Assembly (NCBI GenBank): GCA_963971405.1
Contig: OZ020491.1
Coordinates: forward strand, 23,802,855-23,866,854
Length of the DNA stretch: 64,000 bases
Direction of reading: 5' to 3'
DNA from: Psococerastis gibbosa
Taxonomy: Eukaryota; Arthropoda; Insecta; Psocodea; Psocidae
The notes beneath the pieces were generated by a model. It was not told the DNA's origin, ran no database searches, and worked only from the letters and a program-made list of their open reading frames with translations. A program made the position numbers and the translations under genes. Below are positions 33,931 to 44,166 of the stretch, one piece after another (positions within the stretch are counted from its first letter, which is position 1; the number at the start of each line of letters is the position of its first letter).

Positions 33931-34307
33931 ACGGATATTCCAGTAACAACTCAGGCTAACACCCTCGCACACGCCAAAATCCTATGTTAATACCAAAACA
34001 ATGTTTACCCGCTCAAGGCTATGTACTTGTTTGGTTCATAAGCTAACTGCAGTGCTTTGCCGTTGACTGTGCAGCTTATGCGGGATTAGCTCCGCTGCAT
34101 ACCGCAATAAATTATATTAATAAAAAATAATAATGTAGGGTAAGCATTCTATGCAGTAAAGATCTTGGTTTGTAGCAATGCTGGGATGAACGTAAAAAGA
34201 TCATGTCCAAGTGTAAGATCATTTATGGGATCAAACTAGGGTTTTAAATTAGTTAGTGCAGACTGCCTGGACCCCCCCCCCTCTGTCTGGCTACGGCCTT
34301 GTTGGAG
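33931..34307. other. Unassigned spacer
   Basis: Contains a C-rich run (34274-34283) before TCTGTCTGGCTACGGCC, which resembles the end of the G/C-rich element at 61590-62062. Otherwise nothing. Confidence 0.4.
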
Positions 34308-34676
34308 AATAGCTAATTTGTTTAGATTTTAAAGGAAATATTGATTGTAGTGCTGTGAACAAGGAGCCATATTCGTCTAAATTTAAATTTTGATGCACAG
34401 TATATTCATCTTCTATAATATAAAAATGAATCGCTAATTTGTTTAGATTTTAAAGGAAATATTGATTGTAGTGCTGTGAACAAGGAGCCATATTAGTCTA
34501 CATTTAAATTTTGATGCACAGTATATTCATCTTCTATAATATAAAAATGAATCGCTAATTTGTTTAGATTTTAAAGGAAATATTGATTGTAGTGCTGTGA
34601 ACAAGGAGCCATATTCGTCTACATTTAAATTTATTTGATGCACTGTATATTCATCTTCTATAATATAAAAATGAAT
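34308..34676. repeat. 121-bp tandem repeat, three copies
   Basis: TTTAGATTTTAAAGGAAATA starts at 34321, 34442 and 34563. Each unit ends with TTCATCTTCTATAATATAAA and AATGAATCGC, which is also the start of the next element. Confidence 0.9.
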
Positions 34677-34920
34677 CGCAAAATGTGTTGGTAAGCGCAT
34701 AACTCAACAACGCCTGGACCAATTCGGACAATTTTTTTTTTTTTTAAATATTCATTGAAGTTCAACGATGGTTTTTACGGCGAAAAAATTCGACTAATTG
34801 CCGAAAAAAAAACCCTAAAAACAGCCCTTTTCTTTTTCCCATACAAATGTTTTCTAACTAACTGAGTCAATTTGAGCTTTATGTTTCGCTTATAAGCGAA
34901 ATTCACTTCTTAGCCTGTGT
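34641..34920 (+). mobile_element. Possible Helitron-like 5' end
   Basis: TCTATAATATAAAAATGAAT, CATAACTCAACAACGCCTGG and ACCAATTCGGACAATTTTTT resemble the 5' segments of Helitron-related repeats in insects (TC start, 'AACTC--GAACGGCTGGACCGATT'). No Rep/helicase coding and no 3' CTRR hairpin was identified. Confidence 0.3.
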
Positions 34921-35369
34921 TCTCGGGCCATTTTCTTCGTCAATTATGTAGCATGAAGAATGGGATGGGCGGCAATTCCATATTGTCAATATTCCATCAT
35001 TTATGCACCAATAATAAGTCTCTACCATATTATAACTTAATTTATAATAGATAAGTATCTGCATATTAGTTTGCTTAAAACAAAAATCTCACAATTATTG
35101 ATGCACAAATGACGGATTATCGACAAGTGGAATAGCCGCCGTAGCTCTGTGATCGATATTTCCGCTGAGCTTTAATTTTATCCATTAAAGAGAGTGACAA
35201 CTTCTAGAGCAAATTTCTTACAAATCAAATTTCATTAATAGCCTCTAAATTGATAATAATTTAGAGCCATAATGTGGGGTTTCCTTTTCATTTTAATTAG
35301 TAGGCCTAACCTTAGTAGACACTTATCATCGACAAATTTGCAAGGAGTGGAATATCATGTTATATTCGG
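34921..35369. other. Unassigned spacer
   Basis: Nothing recognised. Confidence 0.4.
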
Positions 35370-35860
35370 CTTAATTCCCATTGCCTCCATATATCTAGAA
35401 TCAATCGACGTGAAAAAAATGCCACATGATAATGATGAAGAAGTTGAATCCGGTTTGATGGGCCGTGGTCGATCGTCGCTTCGTCAATATCGGCGGCCGA
35501 CATTTGCGACTTACAATTTTATACGTCTAATCAGTGCCACTGAAGATGTCTAACGTAGATGGTGACTAAACTACGGCCCATCCACCCTGATTCGGTTGCA
35601 TTATCATCAGACTCGTAGCCTTCGCAATTATATTGGTCACAAACTACCAGGATTAATAAATAAATGAATATAAAGATAAGGCGATACAAAAGAAGTACAT
35701 GTTGCTATATTAAAAATACTGCACAGACATAGGCATGTACGCAGTTAATAAAATTAGAAGATTGCATCAAAGAAATCATTATGACAAAAATGTTTGATGT
35801 TGTATAAGTGTAATATTACACTTATTTAGCTTAAACTGCTGTTAAACCGAATTGTTAAAA
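35370..35860 (+). mobile_element. Family M repeat, copy 1
   Basis: Shared with 41027-41520: GAAGAAGTTGAATCCGG, TTGATGGGCCGTGGTCGATC, TATCGGCGGCCGACAT, GTGCCACTGAAGATGTCTAA, AAGATTGCATCAAAGAAATC. On the minus strand both copies open with ATG and read MSAADIDE. They also share a second frame with IDHGPS-RIQLL. This may be a captured coding piece; function unknown. Confidence 0.6.
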
Positions 35861-36225
35861 TGTACGTACTGTATATGTGGCTATAATTTACATTAAATAG
35901 AACGTACCTACTTTACATAACCCTTTCAAAGGTACATACTATTCGACTGCATTATTAATGTATTTTAAAAGATTATTATTAATTGTGTATTATTTAATAA
36001 TACAGTATAATTTTGCTACCATAGTTGAATATTAGTAGGCCTACCAACAATTCAAATGAAACTATTTAACATTTAAGTCAGAAAATTTAAATTTACAGTC
36101 AAATCTTGATTACCGGTATTTATTAATTTTTAATAAGACCTTTGACATCTTTGTATCAGTGGAGCGAGGAATTAATTTCGTCAAAATTAATAATTTTATT
36201 TGTCTTTTGAAAATCACTGCTTTAA
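35861..36225. other. Unassigned AT-rich spacer
   Basis: Nothing recognised. Confidence 0.4.
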
Positions 36226-37067
36226 GCGGGTATTCCACTAGGTTACATCATTTTTGCATAATCTGATGAAATTTTTGTGCTTTATTCAATGTCGCCTTCA
36301 TTTCTAAAAGCTGGCCATTAAAAATGACCATACCTAGATAAGAATAGTTCGCGCCTTTGCACTGGTAATATGGAACAATAAGATAATTAAAACAAATATG
36401 GCGCCACCTTGAAGAAAGGTTATCACAAAACGTTTAGGTTCTCTTATAAAGGGTGTTTTGTAACGTATGTCTTTAGTAGTTTTAAGGTATGGTCACACGA
36501 TGATGATTTACATACACAAAATGTGCAGTTATAAGATAGACCTATGATGCAGCAAAAAACAATTGATTTTAAATTTGGCGCGACAAGAAATTGACATGAA
36601 AAAATGATGAAAATGAATTGGGCGATAATTTCAATTAATGGTCATTTAAGTAAGAAGTATAAGAAGTATAAGAAGACGGATCAGAATTTAACCATGTATC
36701 ATAGATAAAAACAGTTCGCGTCTTTGCACAGGTAATATGAAACAATAAAATAAATAAAACAAGCCAAATTGATGGAAGGCTATCACAAAGTGTTTAATTT
36801 CTCTTATTAAGGGTGTTTTGTAATGTATGTCTTTAATAGTTTTATGGTATTGTCACACAATGAAGATTTACATATTCAAAATGTGCAGTTATAAGATAGG
36901 CCTATGTTGCAGCAAAAAACCTATTGATTTTAAATTTGGCGCGACCAAAAATTGACATGAAAAAATGATGAAAATGGAATGGGCGAAAACCTCAATTGTC
37001 ATTTGAATAAGAAATATAAGAATATTGATCAGATTTTGCAAAAGTGATACGCCTAGTGGAATTGGGA
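36226..37067. mobile_element. MITE-like element with 360-bp internal duplication
   Basis: Left end GCGGGTATTCCACTAGG and right end CCTAGTGGAATTGGGATA are inverted, and the left end resembles A3. Inside, a unit with TTCGCGYCTTTGCAC, AAGGGTGTTTTGTAA, AATGTGCAGTTATAAGATAG and TTTAAATTTGGCGCGAC occurs twice (GTGCAGTTAT at 36523 and 36883). Right end eroded. Confidence 0.55.
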
Positions 37068-37152
37068 TAAAGTGGAACGCAGCAAACTGGTAACCTATAG
37101 TATAATGATGTACGATATGATGTAGGTACCGTAAGAAAAAGTCTTCTGCTAC

Positions 37153-37158
37153 TTTAAT
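37153..37158 (-). terminator. Possible poly(A) signal of the F-box gene
   Basis: The minus-strand reading is ATTAAA, a common variant poly(A) hexamer, about 110 bases past the stop codon. No canonical AATAAA was seen closer. Confidence 0.3.
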
Positions 37159-37265
37159 ACTGTAGACCAATTTTTAATTGCTTTAAAAGAAAAGAATCCG
37201 AGTTTGAGGTGCCAATATTCGTAGACGCTGCATTAATAGGCTATATAAGAAAATACAACTATTCG

Positions 37266-38804
37266 TCATAGTAATTGGTGTAGGCCCTTTATACAAGACA
37301 TCAATTTATAAATATGAGGCACATGACATAAGCTCTTATTACTACCTAAACGAACACGGACATTATTCAACGTTCGGTTTATTGCGGGGGCAATCTTTAA
37401 ATAATTATGCAGGGAAAGGATCATTTCAAAGGTCCACAATTCTTCAAAAATTACATAGTCCAATGAAAGGCACTGGTTGAAAATAATTTGCACGTCTTCC
37501 ATGCCCATCTTTTCCATCACGACTACTGTTTTTAGATTGTGGAGACGGAGTCCAGGCAAGTTGACAGGATCGAACATCTTTAGACAAAGATGGACGATGT
37601 GTTTTAGCTTATTTATAGCTGAATTGCTCAAAAGGGGGACGGATAGAAATTCGAGAAGCTGATTGTGCTTGGCTATAGTGCTCAAGACGGGGTTTGACAA
37701 TTGCGGCAGGCCTAGGTTTAGGAAAACCAAATTAGGTAAATTAGGCAGAATCGATTCAATAGAATGATCGGTAACGTTTGGCAATCTAATTAAGCAAAGA
37801 TGTAGCATTTTTGGCCACGCTTTACAAGCAAATATACCCATGACTCCAGAATCAGTAATTCTATTCACATTAATAAGACTCAGACATTGTAAATTTTCTA
37901 AGTTGGATAATGAAGAAATCACATAGTCAGACACTGATGGCCCCAAACGAGACAGAGATACATGAGTTAAGTTCGATGATCTAAGAAAAAAATTATACAA
38001 AGATTGTTCAGTTATTTCACATCCAACGCCTGCTAATTTTATAACGATAAGCCCTTTTAAATTAATATCATTAAGATCATTGTCAGTAATTTTAACGGCA
38101 TCAAGTGTCAATACTTTTAAGTTATCACCAGCGTTTACCAAGAGGTTAGTAATATCATTACCTGAAATTCTCCACCCTATTATACCTAGTTCCTGAATTT
38201 GGTGTTTACCCAAAGGTAAATTGACCTCCGATACATTGATGCAGCGGTTCATGTTAATAGTATCAATATAAATACTTCGAAGTGATGTAGTGCTTACCAC
38301 CAAGGGCTTCAAGAACTGCGTTCCTAGATGATCAAATTGAACGTCGATTCTCTGAAGTTTTGTTTTTGGAAGAGGAATCGACAAATCATCAGTTTTTAGT
38401 CGAGGAGCGACATAGCCGGAAAAGCATATTTCCAGATCCTGCAGATTCGGACAATAATGGCATATTTCAACCACTATTGCGTGGATGTAAGCATCAAAAT
38501 GCAATTGCAAGTTAACAACGTTGGGGCCATACTTCTGCCAAAACTTAGTAACACGTCTTCGTTTATAAAAATGACCATGACTCCAGACTTTAAAATTATA
38601 GATTGCTGGTATATTAGCAGTGAGATAGTCGTCCAGATTATTATAGCCGGATATACGTGTCCATGTATTGTTGACGATCGCCTTGGCGTTGTTCAAGTCT
38701 AGAAGCCGTTTGGATACTAACCGTGTTGATTTTTGATCAATTAAAGGAAGTAACAGCAATATAGTAACTATAATTTCGTCGGGCAGGTCCAAGAACTCCG
38801 TCAT
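37266..38804 (-). CDS. F-box/leucine-rich-repeat protein
   Basis: An uninterrupted 512-codon frame with no intron, ending in TGA. Residues about 5-37 form an F-box: LPDEIIVTILLLLPL followed by STRLVSKRLLDL, matching the family pattern LP-E---I---L----L---R-VSK-W--L. Residues about 94-455 hold irregular leucine-rich repeats of the F-box cysteine-containing (AMN1/FBXL) type, for example LKVLTLDAVKITDNDL, LQCLSLINVNRITDSGV and MLHLCLIRLPNVTDHSI. F-box proteins of this layout usually bind Skp1 and act as substrate receptors of SCF ubiquitin ligases, with the repeats selecting the target; this role is inferred. The ATG is the first after an in-frame TGA 15 bases upstream (38817-38819) and has a purine at -3. 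The neighbours are all mobile elements. The lack of introns may indicate retrotransposition or a fast-expanding intronless family. The substrate is unknown. Confidence 0.85.
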   Translation of the reverse strand: MTEFLDLPDEIIVTILLLLPLIDQKSTRLVSKRLLDLNNAKAIVNNTWTRISGYNNLDDYLTANIPAIYNFKVWSHGHFYKRRRVTKFWQKYGPNVVNLQLHFDAYIHAIVVEICHYCPNLQDLEICFSGYVAPRLKTDDLSIPLPKTKLQRIDVQFDHLGTQFLKPLVVSTTSLRSIYIDTINMNRCINVSEVNLPLGKHQIQELGIIGWRISGNDITNLLVNAGDNLKVLTLDAVKITDNDLNDINLKGLIVIKLAGVGCEITEQSLYNFFLRSSNLTHVSLSRLGPSVSDYVISSLSNLENLQCLSLINVNRITDSGVMGIFACKAWPKMLHLCLIRLPNVTDHSIESILPNLPNLVFLNLGLPQLSNPVLSTIAKHNQLLEFLSVPLLSNSAINKLKHIVHLCLKMFDPVNLPGLRLHNLKTVVVMEKMGMEDVQIIFNQCLSLDYVIFEELWTFEMILSLHNYLKIAPAINRTLNNVRVRLGSNKSLCHVPHIYKLMSCIKGLHQLL

Positions 38805-39058
38805 TTCTTTAATAAATCAAACCGGATAAAATGAACGGCAGGCACTAGTCGCCGCTCGTTACGACACGCGTGTTTTAAAGTTGAAACTTGAATAACCACA
38901 GATGCATTAACAACAGAATTAGCTGTAAATTAGAATTATAAAACAGATGGCAATGTGAAAAAATTCACACTGAGCACCAAATAATTATGTTTAAGTTATA
39001 ATTACTTCATTTTCATGGACACGATATTTTCAACTTAAAAACAGCTTATTTCAGTCAG

Positions 39059-39268
39059 GATATGTAGAGTAGTGGTAAAGACTCATACTCTCACCCGAAA
39101 GGTTGTTGGTTCGAGTCCCAAACTTGCTACATTTTCTGGCCATGCTTCGGAGGGCATGTAAAATAGGCGGTTCCGGGTCTTTCTAGGTGAGTGTAAGAGA
39201 GGGCTTTATAGCCCTAACTCCGCTAGGTTGGCTTAGTAACAACAAAAAAAGTCACTATTTAATTATTT
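39059..39268 (+). mobile_element. SINE family S, full-length
   Basis: GGATATGTAGAGTAGTGGT A-box region, CTCTCACCCGAAAGGTTG anticodon-arm region, perfect B box GGTTCGAGTCC, full body and CTATTTAATTATTTA tail. It lies about 250 bp upstream of the F-box gene. Confidence 0.85.
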
Positions 39269-39844
39269 AGCAACCAAATTATAGTGATTTTGCGTTCGAT
39301 ATCAGGCTTGAATGAAATGAATGGGTTAGATCCGAACTAACGGAACTTATTAGTGATGCATACGTCTGAATGTCTCTTAATCGGTTGCAGCCGCCGGTGC
39401 TGTGGTTGACATCGAGGATTTATACCAGTTTGCCAACAGCCAAGAGTTCATAAAGAAACGATATCAAAAATGTCCGTAAATTCATGGGGTCGTTGGCGAC
39501 TTACCAGTCTAGTAGCCTAGTTACAATCTATTTGAGCCTGGCGCCAGAAGAGGTTTAGAGTTCGGTCGCCTCCAGGGGAGCGACGTCCGCGGGTGGGAGT
39601 TTATTCAGGAGATCGTAAAATGATTGAACGTGGGAATAATAAAAATCAAAATAACTTGTGATGTGCGGTACGGTAGGCTACTCATTCAATTTATTTTATA
39701 GAAATTCTTAAAACGCCGCATCAGAAATTTCTCAGGGCAGTAGCCAGAATTGTTCGAGAGCGTTTTAAATCATACAAATGTCTTGATCGAGTTCGTTAAC
39801 CAGTTATGTAGATCCACAATTTAGTTACAAGGTGGCGGCCGATT
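39269..39844. other. Unassigned region
   Basis: A 30-codon plus reading ending at 39468 (VVDIEDLYQFANSQEF) looks somewhat protein-like and follows a possible splice acceptor (TTAATCGGTTGCAG). It is too short to assign. Confidence 0.3.
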
Positions 39845-40985
39845 GAAAGCTTGTATAATTCATATCTCAGTTAATATTGGTCGCAGAGGAATGAATTGAA
39901 ACCTGACTGAAAGTCCGTATTATTATCTACGATAATGGTAATCACCACTTTTTACGACAAACCAACTCTTTTAAGATGGCATCCAGTCAAAGTGAAAAGA
40001 ACCGGTCCGAGTTCACTCGAACATGCTGTCCAATTTATCAAAATTATTAGATAGAGAAAATTAGTAATTTTATGGCAAATATTTTTCCTATGGTTAAATT
40101 TCCGATATCTCGGGGGGGGGGGGGCGGTTGTCCACCTGACGTCACTGGAAGTGAGGTAAATTCTCGATAGGTCAAACAAACACATTAATTACCACACAGC
40201 AATAATGGCAGGGCATGCAATGCATTTGAGCGCGAATTTTCTATCATTTTTTTCAAAAAATAATTTTTTGGGCAAAACCAAATATTTTTTTGGGAAAGCA
40301 ACCTATCCGGTTTCGTTACTCAATTTAACACCTAAAACATGCTTGAAGGTAGAAATCATCGATAGAAAGGTTTCGCATTTTTTAGTCATTTTTTCATTAA
40401 AATTTAGTTATTTTTATTTTTTTACCCCCAGAAGCAAACTATCAAGGGGCAAGCGACCCCCCGCATTTTGTCAACATTAATAACGACTACAATCTACGAG
40501 AATTTAAAAGAAATCGTTGGAGCCGTTTTTGAGAAATAATTTTTTTAGACGTTTTTTTGGAGTTTTTTGAAAATAAAACCACCCCAAATTGAGTTAGCCC
40601 AAAAAAAAAAAAATGGTCCCGAGGTATGATTTTTGTGAACCTACATGCCAAATTTCACTCAAATCCACTGAGTAGTTTGCCCGGAAATCGACGAACAGAC
40701 AGACCGACCGACAGACAGACATTTTGTAAAAACCACTTTTTTGGGTTCCTGGGACCTCAAAACGTGTAAATCCGTTGAAATCTCGGAATCGAAAATTTCG
40801 ACCATCACAAAGCTTTCCTTATACTACGTATAAATTGGAAAGCAATAATTTGGTAAATAAAAGTTCATAGTCGGCATTTTGGTTCGAAATTTGGAACACA
40901 AGAGTGTTTTGTGTGCTGATGTTGTGGTCCGGAAAATAGCGTAGGTAGCGTAGGGTCTGCCGAATCTCCCTACTCCTGATCGGCC
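39845..40985 (-). mobile_element. Family D repeat split by a B insertion
   Basis: 39845-39998 (CATATCTCAGTTAATATTGG ... AGTCAAAGTGAAAA) and 40844-40985 (AATAATTTGGTAAATAAAAG ... GGAAAATAGCGTAGG) are consecutive parts of family D, read in reverse against 14750-15125. Confidence 0.75.
39999..40843 (-). mobile_element. Family B element, complete, inserted in family D
   Basis: Because family D is cleanly interrupted, the ends are fixed: GAACCGGTCCGAG at 39999 and TATAAATTGGAAAGC at 40843. AA seems duplicated at the site. It includes a poly(G) run (40112-40124), the AACACCTAAAACATGC block, the GAGTTAGCCC block, a CAGACAGAC tract and AACGTGTAAATCCGTTG. Non-coding. Confidence 0.8.
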
Positions 40986-41026
40986 AGAGCCAAAAGGGAT
41001 TTTTTTTATTCTGCCTATTTTCCAAT

Positions 41027-41520
41027 GCCTCCATATTATATTTAGAATCGGTGTGAATAAAAGGTCACAAGATAATGTTGAAGAAGTTGAATCCGGGTTG
41101 ATGGGCCGTGGTCGATCTGAAACTTCCAAATTCTTCGTCTATATCGGCGGCCGACATCTACTGTGAAATCTGCGAGAGACAATTTTAGAAGTCTAATCGG
41201 TGCCACTGAAGATGTCTAACGTAGATGTTGACTAAATGTTTAGAACGACGACTACGGTTCATCGAACCCGATTCGGCCACTTCATCATCGGACTCACAGC
41301 CTTCGTAATAACAGTATATTGGTCACAAAATACCTGGGTTAGTAAACAAATGAATGAAAAATGAGAATAGTACATGTTGCCATATTAAAAAATAAGAGAC
41401 AAAAGCATACAGAGTTAACAATTTTTAGAAGATTGCATCAAAGAAATCATTATGACAAAAATGCTTGATATTGAATAAGTATAATAGCATAAACTGCAAT
41501 TAAACTGAATTGTTAAAATG
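41027..41520 (+). mobile_element. Family M repeat, copy 2
   Basis: Same blocks as 35370-35860, diverged by substitutions and small indels. It directly abuts the split family D copy. Confidence 0.6.
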
Positions 41521-41818
41521 TGCCTAGGCCTACTATAGCTAATTTACATAAAATAGAGCGGACTTAGCATAACCCTTTATTCCATAGTTACACAGGTACT
41601 TATTCTTCATATCTTTGGGGCTCAAAAATACACGGCCATTTTTTGTCAACAAACCTTTTTGAAATCTGTCCCTAGACCATTGGCATACACACTGATTGGA
41701 AATTTGCAAATCCCTAAAAACCCCTGTTTAAGCCCCCCCCCCCCCTCCAGCACGCCCCAACCTTGGAATTTCGACGCCCTGGGCAACAAGGCTTCCAGCG
41801 TCCCCTACCCTATTAAAA

Positions 41819-42500
41819 GAACCGTTCCGAGTTTCCTCGAACATGCTTTCCAATTTATCAATTAGTAGGGAGAGAAAATGATTAATTTCATGGTAAATAA
41901 TTTTCCTACGGTTAAATTTCGAGTATCACGTCCACCTGACGTCACTGGAGGTGACGTAAATTCTAGATAGGACAGACCAACCCATTACCACACAGCAACA
42001 ATGGCAGGGCACGCAATGCATTTGGGCGTGAATTTGCTTTCATTTTTTCAAAAAAAAATTTTTTTTACACAAAACCGAATAGGTTTTTGGGAAAGCAAAC
42101 TGTCCGGTTTCGTCACTCAATTTAACACCTAAGACATGCCTGAAGGTAGAAATCATCGATAGAAAGGTTTCGCAGAAATATTAATTTTTAGTCATTTTTC
42201 ATTAAAATTAAGTTATTTTTATTTTTTTACCCCCAGAAGCAAACTATCAAGGGGCAAGCGACCCCCCGCATTTTATCAACATTAATAACGACAAGAATAT
42301 ATGTGAATTTAAAAGAAATAGCTGGAGCCGTTTTTGAGAAATAATTTTTTTAGACGTTTTTTTGGAGTTTTTTGAGAATAAAACCCCCCCAAATTGAGTT
42401 AGCCCAAAATAAAAAAAAATTGTCCCGAGGTATGATCTTTGTGAACTTACATGCCCAATTTCACCCTAATCCACCGAGTAGTTTGTCCGGAAATCGATGA

Positions 42501-42531
<31 letters not shown>

Positions 42532-42706
42532 TACATACATACATACAGACAGACAGACAGAGCGACAGGCAGACATTTCGTAAAAACCTTTTTTTTTGGT
42601 TCCTGGGACCTCAAAACGTGTAAATCCGTTGAAATCTCGGAATCGAAAATTTCGACCAACACAAAGCTTTCCTTACACTAGCCTACGTATAAATTGGAAA
42701 GCAACA
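41819..42706 (-). mobile_element. Family B element, complete
   Basis: From GAACCGTTCCGAGTTTCC to CCTACGTATAAATTGGAAAGC, with the same internal order as 39999-40843. A CAGA/CATA microsatellite lies at about 42500-42560. AA follows the right end as in other copies. Shadow frames on both strands derive from the microsatellite. Confidence 0.8.
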
Positions 42707-42779
42707 AAATGTTGCTCAAGGAAATTGCTAGAAATACGACCAAAATGTCAGGTTTTTTTTTTAAGTATGAGGTATTTCT

Positions 42780-42860
42780 TCATGTAGACTGCCCCCCCCC
42801 CCCCCCGAAGCTTGGCGCCCTGGGAAAATATGCCTATATATAGGACAAGGCCTGGTTCCA
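42780..42860 (+). mobile_element. Poly(C)-linked repeat N
   Basis: 15 C (42792-42806), GAAGCTTGGCGCCCTGGG, ATAGGACAAGGCCTGG, as at 20060-20150. Confidence 0.5.
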
Positions 42861-43119
42861 GCCACTGGTAAGGCCTGCAACTCATTCGAGGATGACTGCA
42901 CAATGCACAATTCATCTTAAGCTACACCTACACACAATGCATGGGCCAACAACCTACTAATTCAATGAGACCGTCCCATGACAATACCGCCGTCTTCATT
43001 ATGCCTCCTAAACCTACAAAGACCATCCATCAGAACTTTAGCCCCTCTTAGGTCACGAAGACACCACAAATCGTGGCTCACGACTCGGCAGTCTTCACCA
43101 AGAGATCCTCTTGCTAGGC

Positions 43120-43520
43120 CAATTTATTCTCCATTAGCTAGTCCCTCGGAACAGAGAGAGAGACGAGTCATTGATAGTTATTAAACGGGTAAAATAATGT
43201 TGGTCATCGGGGGTGAAGCGTGATGGTGTTAAAAAATGACACGAGTTGTGATTTTAAGAACATTGCATTTGGTTTCACCTCTGAAGAGTTTCTTCTGGTA
43301 ATAGGAAAACTATAGAGTAAGGGTCTTCACAATGTCAGTGTTATCGAGTTATCAAGTAAGAACTGTTACCCATGTTACCACACAATCGTGAGTGGGCCTC
43401 AGGGTGAGGTATTTTTAGGCTAAATCGAAAAATTTATTAGAATAAACAACGTGGTAGTAGATGTTCGTGGCACTGTTTTAAAGGAAGTGGCAGAGCTCTA
43501 TTCCAGTGCAACATTTTTAA
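43120..43520 (+). mobile_element. Family L repeat
   Basis: Parallel to 19430-19850: GTCATTGATAGTTATTAAACG, AAAAATGACACGAGTTG, CACACAATCGTGAGTGGGCC, AACAACGTGGTAGTAG. Type unknown. Confidence 0.6.
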
Positions 43521-43566
43521 AAATATTTTTTGTTCATTCAATTCTCAAGTATTTACATATATCTAT

Positions 43567-43655
43567 GTGAAGCTGAAGAGGCGTGCCAGGATCGAGGGGA
43601 GGGGAGGCATCGATGCCACATGTTGCTGGCAACCAGCCGGCTGTAACTTGAAAAT
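43567..43655 (+). mobile_element. LINE 3' end fragment
   Basis: 'GGAGGCATCGATGCCACATG' followed by GCTGGCAACCAGCCGGCTG matches the end of the LINE remnant at 47090-47350. The Lys/Arg-rich reading (KLKRRARIEG) is the matching tail. Confidence 0.5.
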
Positions 43656-43667
43656 ATTGCCCATTGG

Positions 43668-44158
43668 TAGGCGCGGATCTACGGGGGGGGGGGGATATGG
43701 GGGCTGTAGCCCCCCTATTCGGTTCCTCAAAATTCGAAAAATCCCACTACTTCAGTCTTATTTTTCACAAATTTTCTCCGGGGGGGGGGGGGACCTCCGG
43801 GCCCCCCTTGTGCTCAATTGCATTAATTACCAATAATATTGAACCCTTACCGCTGTCAGGACAAGTAGAGTAGTGGCACGGACTTTGAATTCCACCCGAA
43901 AGGTAGTTGGTTCGAGCCCTACACTTCCTACATTTTCTGGCCATGCTTCGGTGGGCATGTAAAGGATGCGGTCCCGGGCCTTCCTAGTTGAATGTAAGAG
44001 ATGGCTTTACAGCCCTAACTCCGCTAGGTTGGCTTAGTAATAGAACAACAAAAAGTCCTTATTTATATATTTTTTGCTCTGGAAATGCCTAAAACCCCAA
44101 TATTTCAGCCCTATTTTTCAAAAAAATTTCGTATGGTCTCATTCTAGATCCGCGCCTG
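43668..44158. mobile_element. hAT-like non-autonomous transposon with nested SINE
   Basis: Ends TAGGCGCGGATCTA and TAGATCCGCGCCTG are inverted. CCCATTGG is duplicated exactly at 43660-43667 and 44159-44166, giving an 8-bp hAT-type target duplication. Poly(G) runs lie at 43683-43694 and 43780-43792. It is split by a SINE at 43859-44075. No transposase. Confidence 0.85.
43859..44075 (+). mobile_element. SINE family S inside the hAT-like element
   Basis: GGACAAGTAGAGTAGTGGC head, TCCACCCGAAAGGTAG, B box GGTTCGAGCCC, full body and CCTTATTTATATATTTTTT tail. Confidence 0.85.
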
Positions 44159-44166
44159 CCCATTGG

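Noticed and set aside
35272-35553. 93-codon plus-strand frame
   Set aside because: Covers the M repeat; the copy at 41027 does not keep this frame open.
36889-37170. 93-codon minus-strand frame next to the F-box gene
   Set aside because: AT-driven reading through the MITE-like element; not conserved in its internal duplicate.
39376-39468. Possible terminal exon (VVDIEDLYQFANSQEF)
   Set aside because: Only about 30 codons, no partner exon seen; could be chance.
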